The notes under the pieces: generated by a model | Told to the model about the DNA's origin: nothing | The model's input: only the letters and a program-made list of their open reading frames with translations | The model's database searches: none | Part shown: piece after piece, positions 9,878 to 21,148 of the stretch | Position numbering within the stretch: the first letter of the stretch is position 1 | Layout: the number at the start of each line of letters is the position of its first letter | Translations under genes and position numbers: made by a program | Assembly (NCBI GenBank): GCA_017163975.1 | Contig: JAFFSR010000309.1 | Coordinates: forward strand, 930,001-994,000 | Length of the DNA stretch: 64,000 bases | From: Anastatus disparis | Taxonomy: Eukaryota > Arthropoda > Insecta > Hymenoptera > Eupelmidae | Direction of reading: 5' to 3'

Positions 9878-12800
9878 TTAGTTTTTACCCCCCTTCCCCT
9901 TTTTCTTTTTATGATTATTTATTTCTTTGTTTATATGGGATAGACGCAATCTATTTGCATGCACCAGCTTACTTGTTTTGTTTACTTGTATTCGTATTTT
10001 ATTTGCGTCTACTATTTCAAGAATTTTATGTGGTCCGCTATATTGGTTACCGAATTTACCCGGTTTCGGTCCTGATAACAGAAAAACATAATCACCTAAT
10101 CTAAAATTCTTTGGATTGATTTTCTTATCATAATATTCTTTATTTCTAAGTTTAGAATCTACCAAATTTTTATATGCTAGTTTCTGAATACCGTTTAAAC
10201 GCGAAACCAAGTTAGTAATATATCCCTTGTATGTATGCAATAAATCTTCCTCTCTTAAAGGGTTATTAGACGGTAGCCTAGCTAAACGTCCGAAAACTAC
10301 CTCATATGGAGTGTGTTTAGTGCTTTCATGTACACTAGTATTATAGTTGAACGTGGCTAAGTCTAACCATTCGTCCCATTCATCATCTATAGTTGTATAT
10401 TGTTTTAAATATTTCACTAAACTATGATGAGATCTTTCTAGAGATCCGTTTGACTGAGGGTGAAAAGCTGTTGTTTTCACTCTCTTGATTCCGAATCGTT
10501 TTGCCACGCGACCCATAAGATTACTAAGGAAGTTTTTTCCTTGATCTGTTAAAATAATCCTAGGGCTTCCAAAAATACAAACGAATCTTTTCACAAATGC
10601 ATCAGCGATTGTGATTGAAAGCGCGTTAGGCAATGGAATTGCTATACAGAACTTGGATAATCCATCCTGCATAGTCAATATATATTGGTTGTTGTTTTTT
10701 GTTATATTCATTGATCCTACAATGTCTAAAGAAATTTTATAAAATACAGTCCCTGGGGTGTCGGTGATCACCATAGGCTGTTTTGTTTTTAACCTAACCA
10801 ATTTCTTTAATTGACAATCTAAGCATTGCTGAATTCTGCGCTGAATGTCATCTTTTAACCCTTCCCAATAGTACTGCCTGCGAATTCGATGGTAGGTTTT
10901 CGATACTCCTCTATGACCACCTATCGGAGATGTGTGCAATTCTTTGAAAATTTCATCTCTTTTGTTAACAGGTACATATAATAAAGTTCCTGTACAAATT
11001 AATATCTTGATTGGCGAAGTTTGGAATACCGTATGCAGTAGTTTTAGGATTTCTTCCCATTCTATATTTTCTATAGTGCTTGCTTTTCCTATATTTAGTT
11101 CCCTTATGCCTAACTTATAAGCTAAATCACGTAATATTACTAATACTATATACAAATTGGTCAATATAGGGGTGAGTGATTCATGTTTTTCTCCTTTAAT
11201 ACATAAGATGAATACATTTTGGTTTTTCTTCCCCTTAATACGATGGACTTCGCCACTTTTCATTTGTGGAATATTTATTTCCTTATGATATTCCAGAAAT
11301 TTCTTTGAACAACTGTCGCTTGGTTGAAGATTCTCGTTGATAAAGCAAACAATATTATCCTCTCGATATTCTAATGGCTCTTGAATTTCAATAATTTGTT
11401 TTTTACATTGACTTTTGTTTGTCTGAATAGTTGATTCACTGTTAATAGTCATATTTTCTGAAATTTCGTTGGTTTCCTTTGTAGATGGACATACAGGTTC
11501 TAAGCTGAATTTTTCTGAATTTTCCTTTTGGGTTTTTTCTTCTATGACGTTTTTTTTGATTGTATTATTCTCCTTTTGTTCCTTTTCTTTAATATTTTCT
11601 TCATGATGTTCTTGTTCTTTTTTTTGTGCCCTAGTGACAACCGCGAGCATCACTGGTTCAACTGGATTGCGTGATAACGCATCCGCATTACTGTTTAATT
11701 TACCAGGTTTATATTGAATTTCATAATCATATTCAGATAGCTTGAATCGCCATTTCTGAACTCGGGTATTCAGATCTGCAGTTTTGAACCACACCAAGGG
11801 TTGGTGGTCAGTATAAATTGTAAACCTTTTACCGTATATATAAGAACGGAATGTATCCACACTATCCAAAACTGCCAGAGCTTCCTTTTCATACACTTCA
11901 TAGTGTAGTTCAGGTCCTCTTAGTACCCTGGATGAGTAAGCAATTGGATGATCTTTCCCAGCTTCCCCTTGTGAGAGCACTCCTCCGATGGCATATCCTG
12001 ATGCATCTGTGGTGATATTAAAAGGTTTATTAAAGTCAGGTGTTTGGAGTACAGGTGCTGTACACAAAGAATTTTTTAATTGGGTAAAAGAATCCTCAGT
12101 TTTCTCAGTCCATTCAAAGGTGTTTTCTTTTTGTAGAAGCTTGGTCAATGGTTTTGAAATTCTGGCAAAGTCTTTGATAAAACGTCTGTAATATCCAGCA
12201 AGACCTAAGAATTGACGGACATTCTTAACAGTTTTAGGAGTGGGAAAGTCTTTAACCGCACTTATTTTCTGCGGATCGGGTTTGATTCCTTCTTCGCTCA
12301 ATACATGACCTAAGTATGTTACATTTCTCTTTAAAAATTCACATTTATCGGTCTGTAACTTTAGGTTAGCTTTTACTAATCTTTCCATAAGAAGTTTAAA
12401 TTTTTCATCATGTTCTTCGATAGTGTTAGCGTAAATGACTATATCGTCGAGGTATACAAATAATTTTATACCTTGTAGACCAATTAATATTTTATTCATG
12501 AGTCGCTGAAACGTTGCTGGCGCGTTTTTGAGACCAAAAGGCATTTTTTTGAATTGATAATGCCCATAGGATGTACTAAATGCAGTTTTAGGTGCATCTT
12601 GAGCCGACATATTTATTTGATGAAAGCCGGAAGCTAAATCAAGCACAGTGTAATATTTGGCTCCTCCGACTTGGTAAAAAATGTCCATTATATCGGGTAA
12701 TGGATATGAATCAGCAACAGTCTTTTCATTAAGTGCCCTGAAATCTAAGACCATTCGCCACCTTGGTCTTCCTTGTGAATCAGGTTTCTTAGGCACTATC

Positions 12801-14185
12801 CATAAAGGTGTATTATATGGCGACGTAGAATGTTCGATTATTCCCTGATCTAATAATTCTTGAACTTGTCTGTTGATTTCTTCTTTTAAAGAATGTGGGT
12901 GACGATATTGCTTTACATTAATTGGTTCTTCATCAACTGTTTTTATCGTATGTTCTAAAACATGTGTTCCGGGGAGTTCATCTCCTGGTAAATAAAATTG
13001 ATCTCTATACTGACGGACTAAGTCTCGCACGTAAGTTTCTTCGGTTATATCTAAATGATCCAATCTTAAATAATCTTCGAGCTCTAATTTTTGTATATTG
13101 TATATTTGTCGATGTTGAGTCCGATCGTTTATATTGAAAATATACAAGTCTTGTTTCAAATCATTGATTTCATCAATATCTAACTCTTTGCTTATTTGTT
13201 GATGTGTCATGTGGTATAAGTGCTTCATACTAATATTATCATCGTATATACTGAATTCTTCTAAGTTTAAATCTGAGAAAATTTCTGTTTCTTGATTATT
13301 AAGGGATGCTGATGAAGCTTGTTCCAATCCTTCATAAGATTTCTCAAGTGATTCCTGTGTTTGTGACGTCGTTTCTGATGTTTCTTGTTTTTGGTAAAAT
13401 CTTAAAGGGACCGAAGCTCCTCCTACAATCAGTCGTAGTGTTTCATAATCAACTATTGCTTCTGATGAATTAAGATATTCAGCTCCAATAATGGCGTCAG
13501 TTGGCATGGGGAAATCTTGAGGAACAACATGGAACGTAGCTACTTCTCCCATTAATCCTATAGTAACGGAACCCATTGTATGCATGAGCTCAGTTCCTAT
13601 TCCCTTGATAATGAGTTTAGTTTCGAGATCAATTTTCGTGTCTATAGGTAGGATGTCTATTTTTATTAAATTCGCTTCTGAACCGGAATCCACTAAAAAT
13701 GTATTAAATTGATTTTCTTGTAAACACAGCTGAACGGTGGGTAAATAAGTCTTGATATTTTCCATCTCTATACATACTAAACGGGGATTTTCGACTTCTA
13801 TGGTACGATCATGATATTGAAAATGTATTGCAATATCTTTTATTTTTAGTAATTTTTCCTTAAAATCCAATTTAGATTGCGTTTTCAAGAAAAATTCAGA
13901 CCCTAAAATACCTTCAAACGGTATAGGGAATGAGGCAGAAACAACTAAAAATTCAGTATCGAACCCAGCTAGCCTAATTCTGACAACTCCCAAGGTCGTG
14001 ATGGGTGTTGCATTTATTCCTTTGAGTACATAGGTTATGTTTCTATTTATGTATGAAAAATCAGGAATAGCGTTAATCCGTATAAGATTAGCTTCAGATC
14101 CGCTATCTAACATTAAATTTAGATGTGTATTTACATTGAAAAGTGTCGTGCGTATAAAGGGTATATTTTTCCCTGGAAATCTCAA
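9878..14185 (-). CDS. pol: Element A Pol polyprotein with two tandem proteases
   Basis: The intact frame is 1435 codons from a TTG and is open up to about 14390, overlapping gag, so it is probably translated by frameshifting; pol lies in the +1 frame relative to gag as read. Two aspartic-protease domains come first: DSGSEANL at residues 27-34 with GILGSEFF at 92-99, and DSGSEANL at 166-173 with AIIGAEYL at 231-238. The reverse transcriptase has YLDD at 578-581. RNase H has D727 (TDAS), E768, D793 (TDH) and D835. A lysine/glutamate-rich spacer and a macro-domain-like stretch (about 985-1066) follow. Integrase has H1084, H1091, C1121, C1124, then D1154, D1214, E1250. All catalytic residues are present. 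A single protease is the norm for the family. Confidence 0.95.
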   Translation of the reverse strand: MRFPGKNIPFIRTTLFNVNTHLNLMLDSGSEANLIRINAIPDFSYINRNITYVLKGINATPITTLGVVRIRLAGFDTEFLVVSASFPIPFEGILGSEFFLKTQSKLDFKEKLLKIKDIAIHFQYHDRTIEVENPRLVCIEMENIKTYLPTVQLCLQENQFNTFLVDSGSEANLIKIDILPIDTKIDLETKLIIKGIGTELMHTMGSVTIGLMGEVATFHVVPQDFPMPTDAIIGAEYLNSSEAIVDYETLRLIVGGASVPLRFYQKQETSETTSQTQESLEKSYEGLEQASSASLNNQETEIFSDLNLEEFSIYDDNISMKHLYHMTHQQISKELDIDEINDLKQDLYIFNINDRTQHRQIYNIQKLELEDYLRLDHLDITEETYVRDLVRQYRDQFYLPGDELPGTHVLEHTIKTVDEEPINVKQYRHPHSLKEEINRQVQELLDQGIIEHSTSPYNTPLWIVPKKPDSQGRPRWRMVLDFRALNEKTVADSYPLPDIMDIFYQVGGAKYYTVLDLASGFHQINMSAQDAPKTAFSTSYGHYQFKKMPFGLKNAPATFQRLMNKILIGLQGIKLFVYLDDIVIYANTIEEHDEKFKLLMERLVKANLKLQTDKCEFLKRNVTYLGHVLSEEGIKPDPQKISAVKDFPTPKTVKNVRQFLGLAGYYRRFIKDFARISKPLTKLLQKENTFEWTEKTEDSFTQLKNSLCTAPVLQTPDFNKPFNITTDASGYAIGGVLSQGEAGKDHPIAYSSRVLRGPELHYEVYEKEALAVLDSVDTFRSYIYGKRFTIYTDHQPLVWFKTADLNTRVQKWRFKLSEYDYEIQYKPGKLNSNADALSRNPVEPVMLAVVTRAQKKEQEHHEENIKEKEQKENNTIKKNVIEEKTQKENSEKFSLEPVCPSTKETNEISENMTINSESTIQTNKSQCKKQIIEIQEPLEYREDNIVCFINENLQPSDSCSKKFLEYHKEINIPQMKSGEVHRIKGKKNQNVFILCIKGEKHESLTPILTNLYIVLVILRDLAYKLGIRELNIGKASTIENIEWEEILKLLHTVFQTSPIKILICTGTLLYVPVNKRDEIFKELHTSPIGGHRGVSKTYHRIRRQYYWEGLKDDIQRRIQQCLDCQLKKLVRLKTKQPMVITDTPGTVFYKISLDIVGSMNITKNNNQYILTMQDGLSKFCIAIPLPNALSITIADAFVKRFVCIFGSPRIILTDQGKNFLSNLMGRVAKRFGIKRVKTTAFHPQSNGSLERSHHSLVKYLKQYTTIDDEWDEWLDLATFNYNTSVHESTKHTPYEVVFGRLARLPSNNPLREEDLLHTYKGYITNLVSRLNGIQKLAYKNLVDSKLRNKEYYDKKINPKNFRLGDYVFLLSGPKPGKFGNQYSGPHKILEIVDANKIRIQVNKTSKLVHANRLRLSHINKEINNHKKKKGKGGKN

Positions 14186-14231
14186 TCGGATGGTAATAAC
14201 TCGGAGAGGATGCTGTTCACTTCTACTTGAG

Positions 14232-15683
14232 TTAGTGGGCGCGGTGGATTTTCTTCGGCCTTGCGCCCGATTGATGAAGACTCCTCCCGTTTCCCGAGTT
14301 ATTATATTCTCTCCTTCTGCATTCAGAGATATCGTGGCCTTTAATTTTGCAGTATCTGCATTCCTTGGCCACTTGACTATTATTATTTATTTTAAAACAT
14401 GTTGATGCGCTATGTCCAACCTTTTCACAAATCTGACACATCAACTGGGACTTTGATTCTAATGGTCGACGATTTCTTAAACATGTAGTTGCTGAGTGCC
14501 CGATCTTATTACAGAGTTGACAAATAGCAGAACGAGCTTGGTTACAGTCCTTGGCTAGGTGACCTATACGGTTGCAAATTTGGCATTTTTGTATTAGCCT
14601 GCAATGGTTGGCTGTATGCCCGCTCCTGTTGCACAATTGGCATTCAGGCGAGCTTTTCATTTTTAAAAAACATCGGTCTTCTGTATGACCTGTTTTCTTG
14701 CAGTAAGTGCAGTTCAATTGTTTACGACAATCTTTTGTTTCATGATTTTCGTCTTGACAAATTTGGCACAAATTGATTTTTCTTCTAAATTGTCTCTCGC
14801 TTGAGGACCTTAGTGCTCTTCTAGCACTCAGCTGTTTTTCGATTTGAATAGCTTCTGTAATAATGTCTTCAATCTGTACCTTCGTAATTCTTTGTTCGAT
14901 TTCAAGCTTAAGACCGTTTTTAAAACATTCAATAATGTTTTGTTCCAGTCTTTGCTTAGCGGCTTCAGTAACCGTCCCATTATTCCTAACCTTCTCAGCC
15001 TCTAAAATTTTCTGCCCTAGTTCTCTTATCCGATTAGCAAATGATATTACAGTTTCGTTTTCCTTTTGAAATTCACTCCCCAATTCTCCGAGAAGTTGAT
15101 GAATTGTTTTGGGTGATCCATAAATATCCCTAAGATAACTCTTTAAATCATCTATCGTATCGAAGGTTCGGCCATTTATGGATGACAATGCTTCACCTTC
15201 TAGCCTACATCGGATGAATTTAGCTAAATTTTTTTCGGCTTGCGGGTCGATCATTGCCTGAGCCTCGCTACAGCCTTGTAAAAATTGGCTGAGCGGAATA
15301 TTCGAGCCATTGAATTTAGGTACGACCTGTACTGCATCTTTTAAGGCCACTATTTGTGATGCAGCCAGTGGCGCGGGTACAGTTGCAGGTTGTAAATTTT
15401 CTTAAGTCATCCTGATTAATGATTCCGTATTACTTTGAATCGATCAGTTCACTAAAGTTTCGTTATTCTGTTCTATTATTGTTAAGGGAAAACGTTCTGG
15501 CGATGAGTCTTCAGACGTATCCCTTCTTGATATTTCTTGATCGTTAATAGGCTCTAAGGTGAAATGTGAAATTTTTCTATTGGGCCGAGGTGTTGAAGCT
15601 TGATTAGGGAGAAACGCTTCAACTTCTTTAGATTTCTTAGGATCTCCCTTAGCTTGATTCCTGGTTATCCTACCGTCTGACAT
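14232..15683 (-). pseudogene. gag: Element A Gag with seven zinc knuckles, two stops
   Basis: The frame starts at ATG 15683 and is interrupted by TGA at about 15444-15446 and TAA near 15402. Both neighbouring ORFs are in the same frame, so one gene of about 484 codons was present before these nonsense changes. The region from 15350 on begins with a capsid-like helical segment (motif IPLSQFLQGC near the start; LLGELGSEFQKENETV) that matches element B. It ends in seven CX2CX4HX4C zinc knuckles over about 150 residues, for example CQICQDENHETKDC and CQLCNKIGHSATTC. Most retroviral nucleocapsids have one or two. The product would be the structural protein of the particle and bind RNA. Confidence 0.85.
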
Positions 15684-15781
15684 ATGATAAAAGAAAAATA
15701 AGGAAAGGTTTTTTTTTTTGAATTATTTTAAAATTTTATTTATTATTTTTGACAATACAGCGTCTTATAAGATTTTCCTTT

Positions 15782-16275
15782 TTAGCGATTTAATTTTCTA
15801 ACAAGTCGCTTTTGTTTGAAGACTCGCATTCTTCGATTGAAATTTTTATTTTTACTTGGCTTCACTTTTCCTTCATTAACCGGTTCTGATGCTGTAGTTG
15901 TTGATGAAGCTAATGATTCTTGAATTTCTCCTGGATTAATTAAACGGAAAAACAAATCAGGATTATTTTTATCCAGATATTTCCTTTTATAATTTCTTTC
16001 TATCCAGTAATTTTCCCTTTTAATTAAACATTGAGTGCATGTATGATTAAAATTTCCCTTTAAAAAGTGCTTTTCGCACGTGGAATTTTTAAAACAAATG
16101 AATCTTTCCTCGATCGCTAAAGGCCAGGACTCTATTCTTAAATTTTCCTCATAAGTTTTCCTGTTGATAAATTGTTGTCCAGCAACTTCAGCTTTTCTTT
16201 TTAATGCTTTATTCTCCCTCTTGACCTTCCAACGAGGCTTTCTATTCGAATTTAAAAATTCTTTTAATGAAGCCA
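15782..16275 (-). CDS. Element A leader ORF: small basic Cys/His protein
   Basis: An open frame of about 164 residues lies between the leader and gag, ending 98 nt before the gag ATG. It is strongly basic at both ends (KPRWKVKRENKALKRK; FKQKRLVRKLNR). A central cluster, CFKNSTCEKH then HTCTQC, could bind zinc. There is no ATG: the frame opens at an acceptor (CGTTTTTCTGTTCAG, AG at 16276-16277), so it looks like the second exon of a spliced message. The LTR donor at 19153/19152 ends its exon in A, and joining to TG at 16275-16274 would make an ATG in this frame. I do not recognise the family. Nucleic-acid binding is plausible from composition only. Element B shows no equivalent. Confidence 0.55.
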
Positions 16276-18613
16276 CTGAACAGAAAAACGTTTATTTATG
16301 AGAAATTTTTATCTAAATCGCTCGGCGAATTGATTTAAGGTATTTCTATCGCGCAAACAGTTTATGTTAGTTTTATTTCGAATTTGGCCCAAGTTTTTAT
16401 AATGTATTTATCTATCTTCTGTGGAAATTTTAGTCATTTCTTGTGTGTAGCTTGGGTTTTATCGCACTTTAAAGTTTCGGTTTTTTTTTACATGGGAGAA
16501 ACAAGGCACTATTCGTTATGCGATCTTTTTGAAATTGTATATAACGACCATTCTATAACCATATGTTAGAATTATTTAATTTTCATTTATTAAAAGAAGA
16601 CTATCTGATGAAAATTTTGATACTTCAAAATTTGTTGTTGTGTATTGTTCGTGAGAAAGTGCGTACGAAGATACGTAATCTTTTATTTATATATTTTTTT
16701 TGAATGGTTTCGATTCGTCTTATGTTAACAACGTTGCAACTCGCGCGCTCTCTTTTCCTCTATAGAAATACCTTAATCTTGCTGTAGTATAGGAAATATT
16801 GGTTGCTATTATGAGTCTCTTTTTTTTTTTAAAAAAAAGAAGATTTTGTTTTCAAGAGCAGAAAGAAATACTGCCACACAAAAGGATACAACATATATCT
16901 TGATGCGTTTTTCTTTTATTTTTAAAATACGTAAGGTAAATGTATCTGTCATTGACCGTTTTAGGGACACCAGGAACATATGATAAATTTCAAAAATGAT
17001 TAAACCTTTTGAATATATAGACAAACGTTGATTTATTTGATTGTTAAAAATGGGAAAAAAGTCATTTAATCAACAATAATAGTGAAATAAACAATAAAAG
17101 TATTATCTTTTCAAGGTACCAGTACTTGGACCAGCAAAATAATGATGTCTTAGTGTCCCAAAATACTGATATAATTTATTGGCCACTTGTATATGCGAAC
17201 ATTTAATATTTAAAAATAATTTTATAAATAGTTATTTATAAAATTTACAACAAAAAAAAAATTTATAATTAATTGATAAAATATATATAAAAAGAAACAA
17301 ACAATTATTCAAATATATCATCAGAGTACGCTTTTAAGGTTAGGTTTGGTATGATTTTAGCTATAGATAACCTCCTATCAATTATTGAGACATTAAATTA
17401 CGAACTGATTTATAAATACCAATAGATACTCGTACAAAATTTTAATATAAAATTCATTTTTTTTTTTTTTTTTTTAAAGTGAAATATATTTTACTGTATA
17501 TAAATAATGTAGCAACTAATTTGATGTGTATAAAAAAAAAAGATTCTATTACAATTTTATTTCTTTACTTGTAAACGCACTTTTCTTCATATGTACGTAA
17601 GAAATGTATGGACACTCGCCTAGGTTCAAAATCACAAAATTAAAATCGATTTTTCAGCTTGAAATATAATTATTATAATTTTAAATTTTTGTTCCTTTAA
17701 GTAATTTAATGTATACAAAACAATAATTAACCGTAGTTTATAATCTACTTTGCACTAAAATCTTAAAAATTAACATATTTTTTTATGTGGGCGAGTACTG
17801 GTAAGTGGCCAATGATAGGTACCTTTACCTTATGAGTTTAACAAAATATTGAAGCTTTACGGTGATTTATGTTTTCAGGACCGTACACAAACAAGACCCC
17901 GAAAATAAAAGAACTATTATTTTCTCTAAAAGATGTATATACCTTGATATTAAAAATAATTTAAACAGTGTTGAATTTGTTTCATTAATATTATTCACAA
18001 ATATTATTTATTATTTCTTTTTTACTTTTCGCGCTTAAATATTGATAATATAGTTAAATACAAAATAAAATTTATTATAAAAAGAAAAAACAATATTAAT
18101 TTTAGAAAAAATATAATAATTGTTAATTTTATCAACACTTATTTATTGTTGGTCTGACAATATGAAGAGAACAAAAATTGTAACAAATATAAATATCAAT
18201 ATTCTAGTTACAGTTTCTCGAAGGTAATTTCTACCTTATCAACATAATACCGACTGGTGCATGAAAAATAGATCGTTCCTCTTCAATATCGATAGTAAAT
18301 TCATATTATTCAACACTTCTCTTGATCTTAATTTATATATTTTTATTTGGTGGCTTCCACGGGGTTTTAATGTATCCACCACACCTTTATTATGTATATA
18401 TATATATATATATATATTTCGAAAGATTTATTTATTTAAATTGTTAATTTAATTTCAAGTTTTTAAAAAGGACTCAATAAGCATTTCAATGAACCATTTG
18501 AATCGCCTATATTTCAGTCTTCTGCTTTTTGTTTATTTATTATTATTTGTTTATTGTAACTGAAATTTTCATTCAAACTCGATCACTCCGGTTTGGCCTC
18601 CAAAAATTTATTA
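16276..18613 (-). other. Element A leader between 5' LTR and first ORF
   Basis: This is 2.3 kb of AT-rich DNA without a convincing coding frame. A likely primer-binding site should sit just inside 18613; the minus strand there has TTTTTGGAGGCCAAACCGG starting about 8-10 nt in, but the match to a tRNA end cannot be judged by eye. Segments near 17110-17200 and 17605-17830 share short inverted words (GGTACCAGTACTTGG against CGAGTACTGG), possibly a degraded small insertion. Confidence 0.45.
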
Positions 18614-18944
18614 TGTAATGTCGAGAGATGAATTAATTTTATAATTCACCACTCACCATTGCATATGCGTAAATTATTTTACGCGGCGTCGTACTTAATA
18701 AATGGTCGCCGAGTTTGACCACGTGTTACTTACGCGGGGCGAGAATCTAATTTGGTCACTGAAATGCGGGGACCTATATTGAGTCCTTTCCGCGTCGTGA
18801 TTTTAATGTTTTTATTTAATTTAAGTATTAAATTTTTATACCCCTAGCCAAGCAAAGCAACATGTCTCTATCGCTCTGCTTGGGGTCTGATGAGGACGGT
18901 CCTTAAAGTCGGAGTCGCGTTATATTTAAAAAGAGAAATATATG

Positions 18945-18992
<48 letters not shown>

Positions 18993-19807
18993 GAAAGATA
19001 GATAGTTGTAAAATTATATATAAAAAAATTAAATCAAGAAAAATATTATAATAAAATAGAAATTTGTTTGTTATTTGGATGATCAAAAATAAGAATAAAA
19101 GGTTTTGATTTTAATTTTGAATTTTAATGAAAAAACGATAAATTTTACTTACTTTCAAAAGAGTGCAGAGAAAGAAATGTATTGAGAGTTGCTGATGACT
19201 TGTAGTGAATTGAGAGTTGCTGTTGACTTGTAGTGAATTGAGAGTTGCTGTTGACTTGTAGTGAATTGAGAGTTGCTGTTGACTTGTAGTGAATTGAGAG
19301 TTGCTGTTGCTTCCTTGAAGTTCCTGAAGAGAGTGAGTGTCCGTGCTCCGTCAGAGATTTTTATACCCTGAAATTGGGGCGTGGACTAGCTACCCCCGTT
19401 TGGGTAGTTTTCCAAAAATTTTAATTTTCCTATTAGTCAATTTTGTTTCCGTAAAGGTTCCGTAAATTGTCACTTGGCTGTGCTAGTCTCAATTTTCTTC
19501 TTTCTCTCTCTTTACTCTACCTCTCTCTCTCTACTTTCTTTCTCTCTCTTTTGAAAGTAAGCTACAAAAATTGTCTTAAATCTAATTGTTATTAAAAATA
19601 TAACGAATTGCGCATATAAAAAAGATAAAGTAGAAATTAGAGTTGTTAATTTACAATGTTTTTCAAACTAATATCTATAATAAAGTAAACTAATTTAAAT
19701 AAATCTAATTAATTAATAAAATTATTTGTTTATATATAAAAGTTAAAAACAAAAGAATAATATGATAAAGATATTAAATGAATAAACATTGTCAGTTAAC
19801 ATGAACT

Positions 19808-19838
<31 letters not shown>

Positions 19839-20318
19839 ACGCAGAAATTAAAAGAAGAATTACGCAATGAAAAAAAGGACGCTATCGCAAATTTGACAAT
19901 AAAAAAGTTTTTAATAAAGGAAGAAATATTAATATTAATATCACTAAACTTTCAATACTTAAAACTAAAGTTTACATTATTATAAGTGAAATAAATGTTA
20001 AAAAAAATAAAGAAAAATAATGAAAAACAGAGAGATGCTTCACACAAAAAAAGGACGCTTGGTAATAAAAAGGACGCTTGGTAATAAAAAGGACGCTTAA
20101 CGTATAAAAATTATGATTAATTAAAAAATTTTGGTTTTGTTGTTTTTTTTTTGTTTTTTTTTTTTTTGGTTTAACGCTTTTGAAAACTAAACTTAATATC
20201 TAAATTTTATTTAACAAATAAATTTAAAATAAAGAAAACGCAATATTCTAATTTCAAGCGTGGTGTAGGCTTGATGCATACGCAATTTTTTATTATTAAA
20301 TATTATTTATAAAAACTG

Positions 20319-20357
<39 letters not shown>

Positions 20358-21148
20358 TATATATATATATATATTTATCAGTTTTTTCTAAGAAAGAAAA
20401 AGAATAAGAGTTTATAAAAATTTTACATAAAAAGAATTAGTTAATTTTTATACGAATAATTTCATATATATATACATATATCGGTTTTATTTAAAATATA
20501 ACAAAAGAAATCATATATATTTTTTTTTTAAACAAGGGGATACTCATTCTAAAACCTTTTAGGGATGATCTTTAATTTTTGTGTTGTTTTTTTTATAATA
20601 ACAATTTTGTTTTTATATTTATTGGGTTTTTTAATGTCTATTAATTTTTAAATATTTTATTTATAGAAGAAAAGAAATTATTTATTATAATAAAATTTGT
20701 ATGTTAATAAAAAAAAACATTTTAAATAAATTATTATTAACAAAAATTTACAAAAAGAATATTATGAGTTTCTTGGGTGATTATGAGTATTTTCCTCTTG
20801 GCGCCTAGCTTAATGAGTTTCTGTCTGGGTGTCCTAATTGATAACGGTAAAATTTTTCAGGCAGTTTCAATATACACGAAAATACGTGTGAATTTTTACA
20901 TAATATTTTTCAGGTACCCAAGATTTGAGTATCCCTTACGGTTTGTTTACACAGCTGTAGTGTTTTACTTAAAAGATACAATATTTTCTTTTCCATCTAA
21001 GAATAAGTGATTATTTTGTTTTGTTCGAATTTCGCTTATGTAAAAGAAAATCAGAACGAAAAAATTTTTAAAGAAAATAGGAAAAAGATAATAGTAAATA
21101 TATATATATATGTAAGAAATGAATGATGAATTGTAGCCCGACGTTACA
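18614..21148 (-). repeat. Element A 5' LTR (2535 bp, full length)
   Basis: This is the upstream LTR in element orientation. It carries a block of about 1 kb (19327-20360) missing from the 3' LTR, with CT-rich tracts near 19500-19550, three copies of AAAAAGGACGCTTGGTAAT at about 20045-20100, and long (AT)n runs near 19805-19840 and 20320-20372. The 5-bp duplication GTATG follows at 21149. It should contain the element's promoter, but no TATA box stands out among the AT runs. Confidence 0.9.
19147..19156 (-). promoter_or_regulatory. Candidate splice donor in element A 5' LTR
   Basis: The minus strand reads GAAA then GTAAGTAAAAT, close to the donor consensus, with the exon ending at 19153. It lies about 540 nt before the LTR's inner end, so it could be in the transcribed leader. 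Joined to the acceptor at 16276 it would create the missing start codon of the leader ORF; joined to the acceptor at 9855 it would give an env message. The same donor is present in the 3' LTR near 6768. Confidence 0.45.

Larger units (their letters stand above)
6230..21148 (-). mobile_element. LTR retrotransposon A, Ty3/gypsy with envelope
   Basis: LTRs at 6230-7770 and 18614-21148 start TGTAATGTCGAG and end CGACGTTACA. GTATG flanks both outer ends (6225-6229 and 21149-21153), a 5-bp target duplication. On the minus strand the internal part reads: long leader, small basic ORF, gag, pol (protease, protease, RT, RNase H, integrase), env. By eye I count roughly a dozen substitutions between the shared parts of the LTRs, about 1 percent, so insertion was fairly recent. 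Pol is intact, while gag and env carry stops, so this copy could not make a full set of proteins. It interrupts an older envelope relic. Confidence 0.92.

Noticed and set aside
17605..17830. Possible small transposon in the element A leader
   Set aside because: The inverted words are short and do not align end to end; terminal repeats could not be defined.
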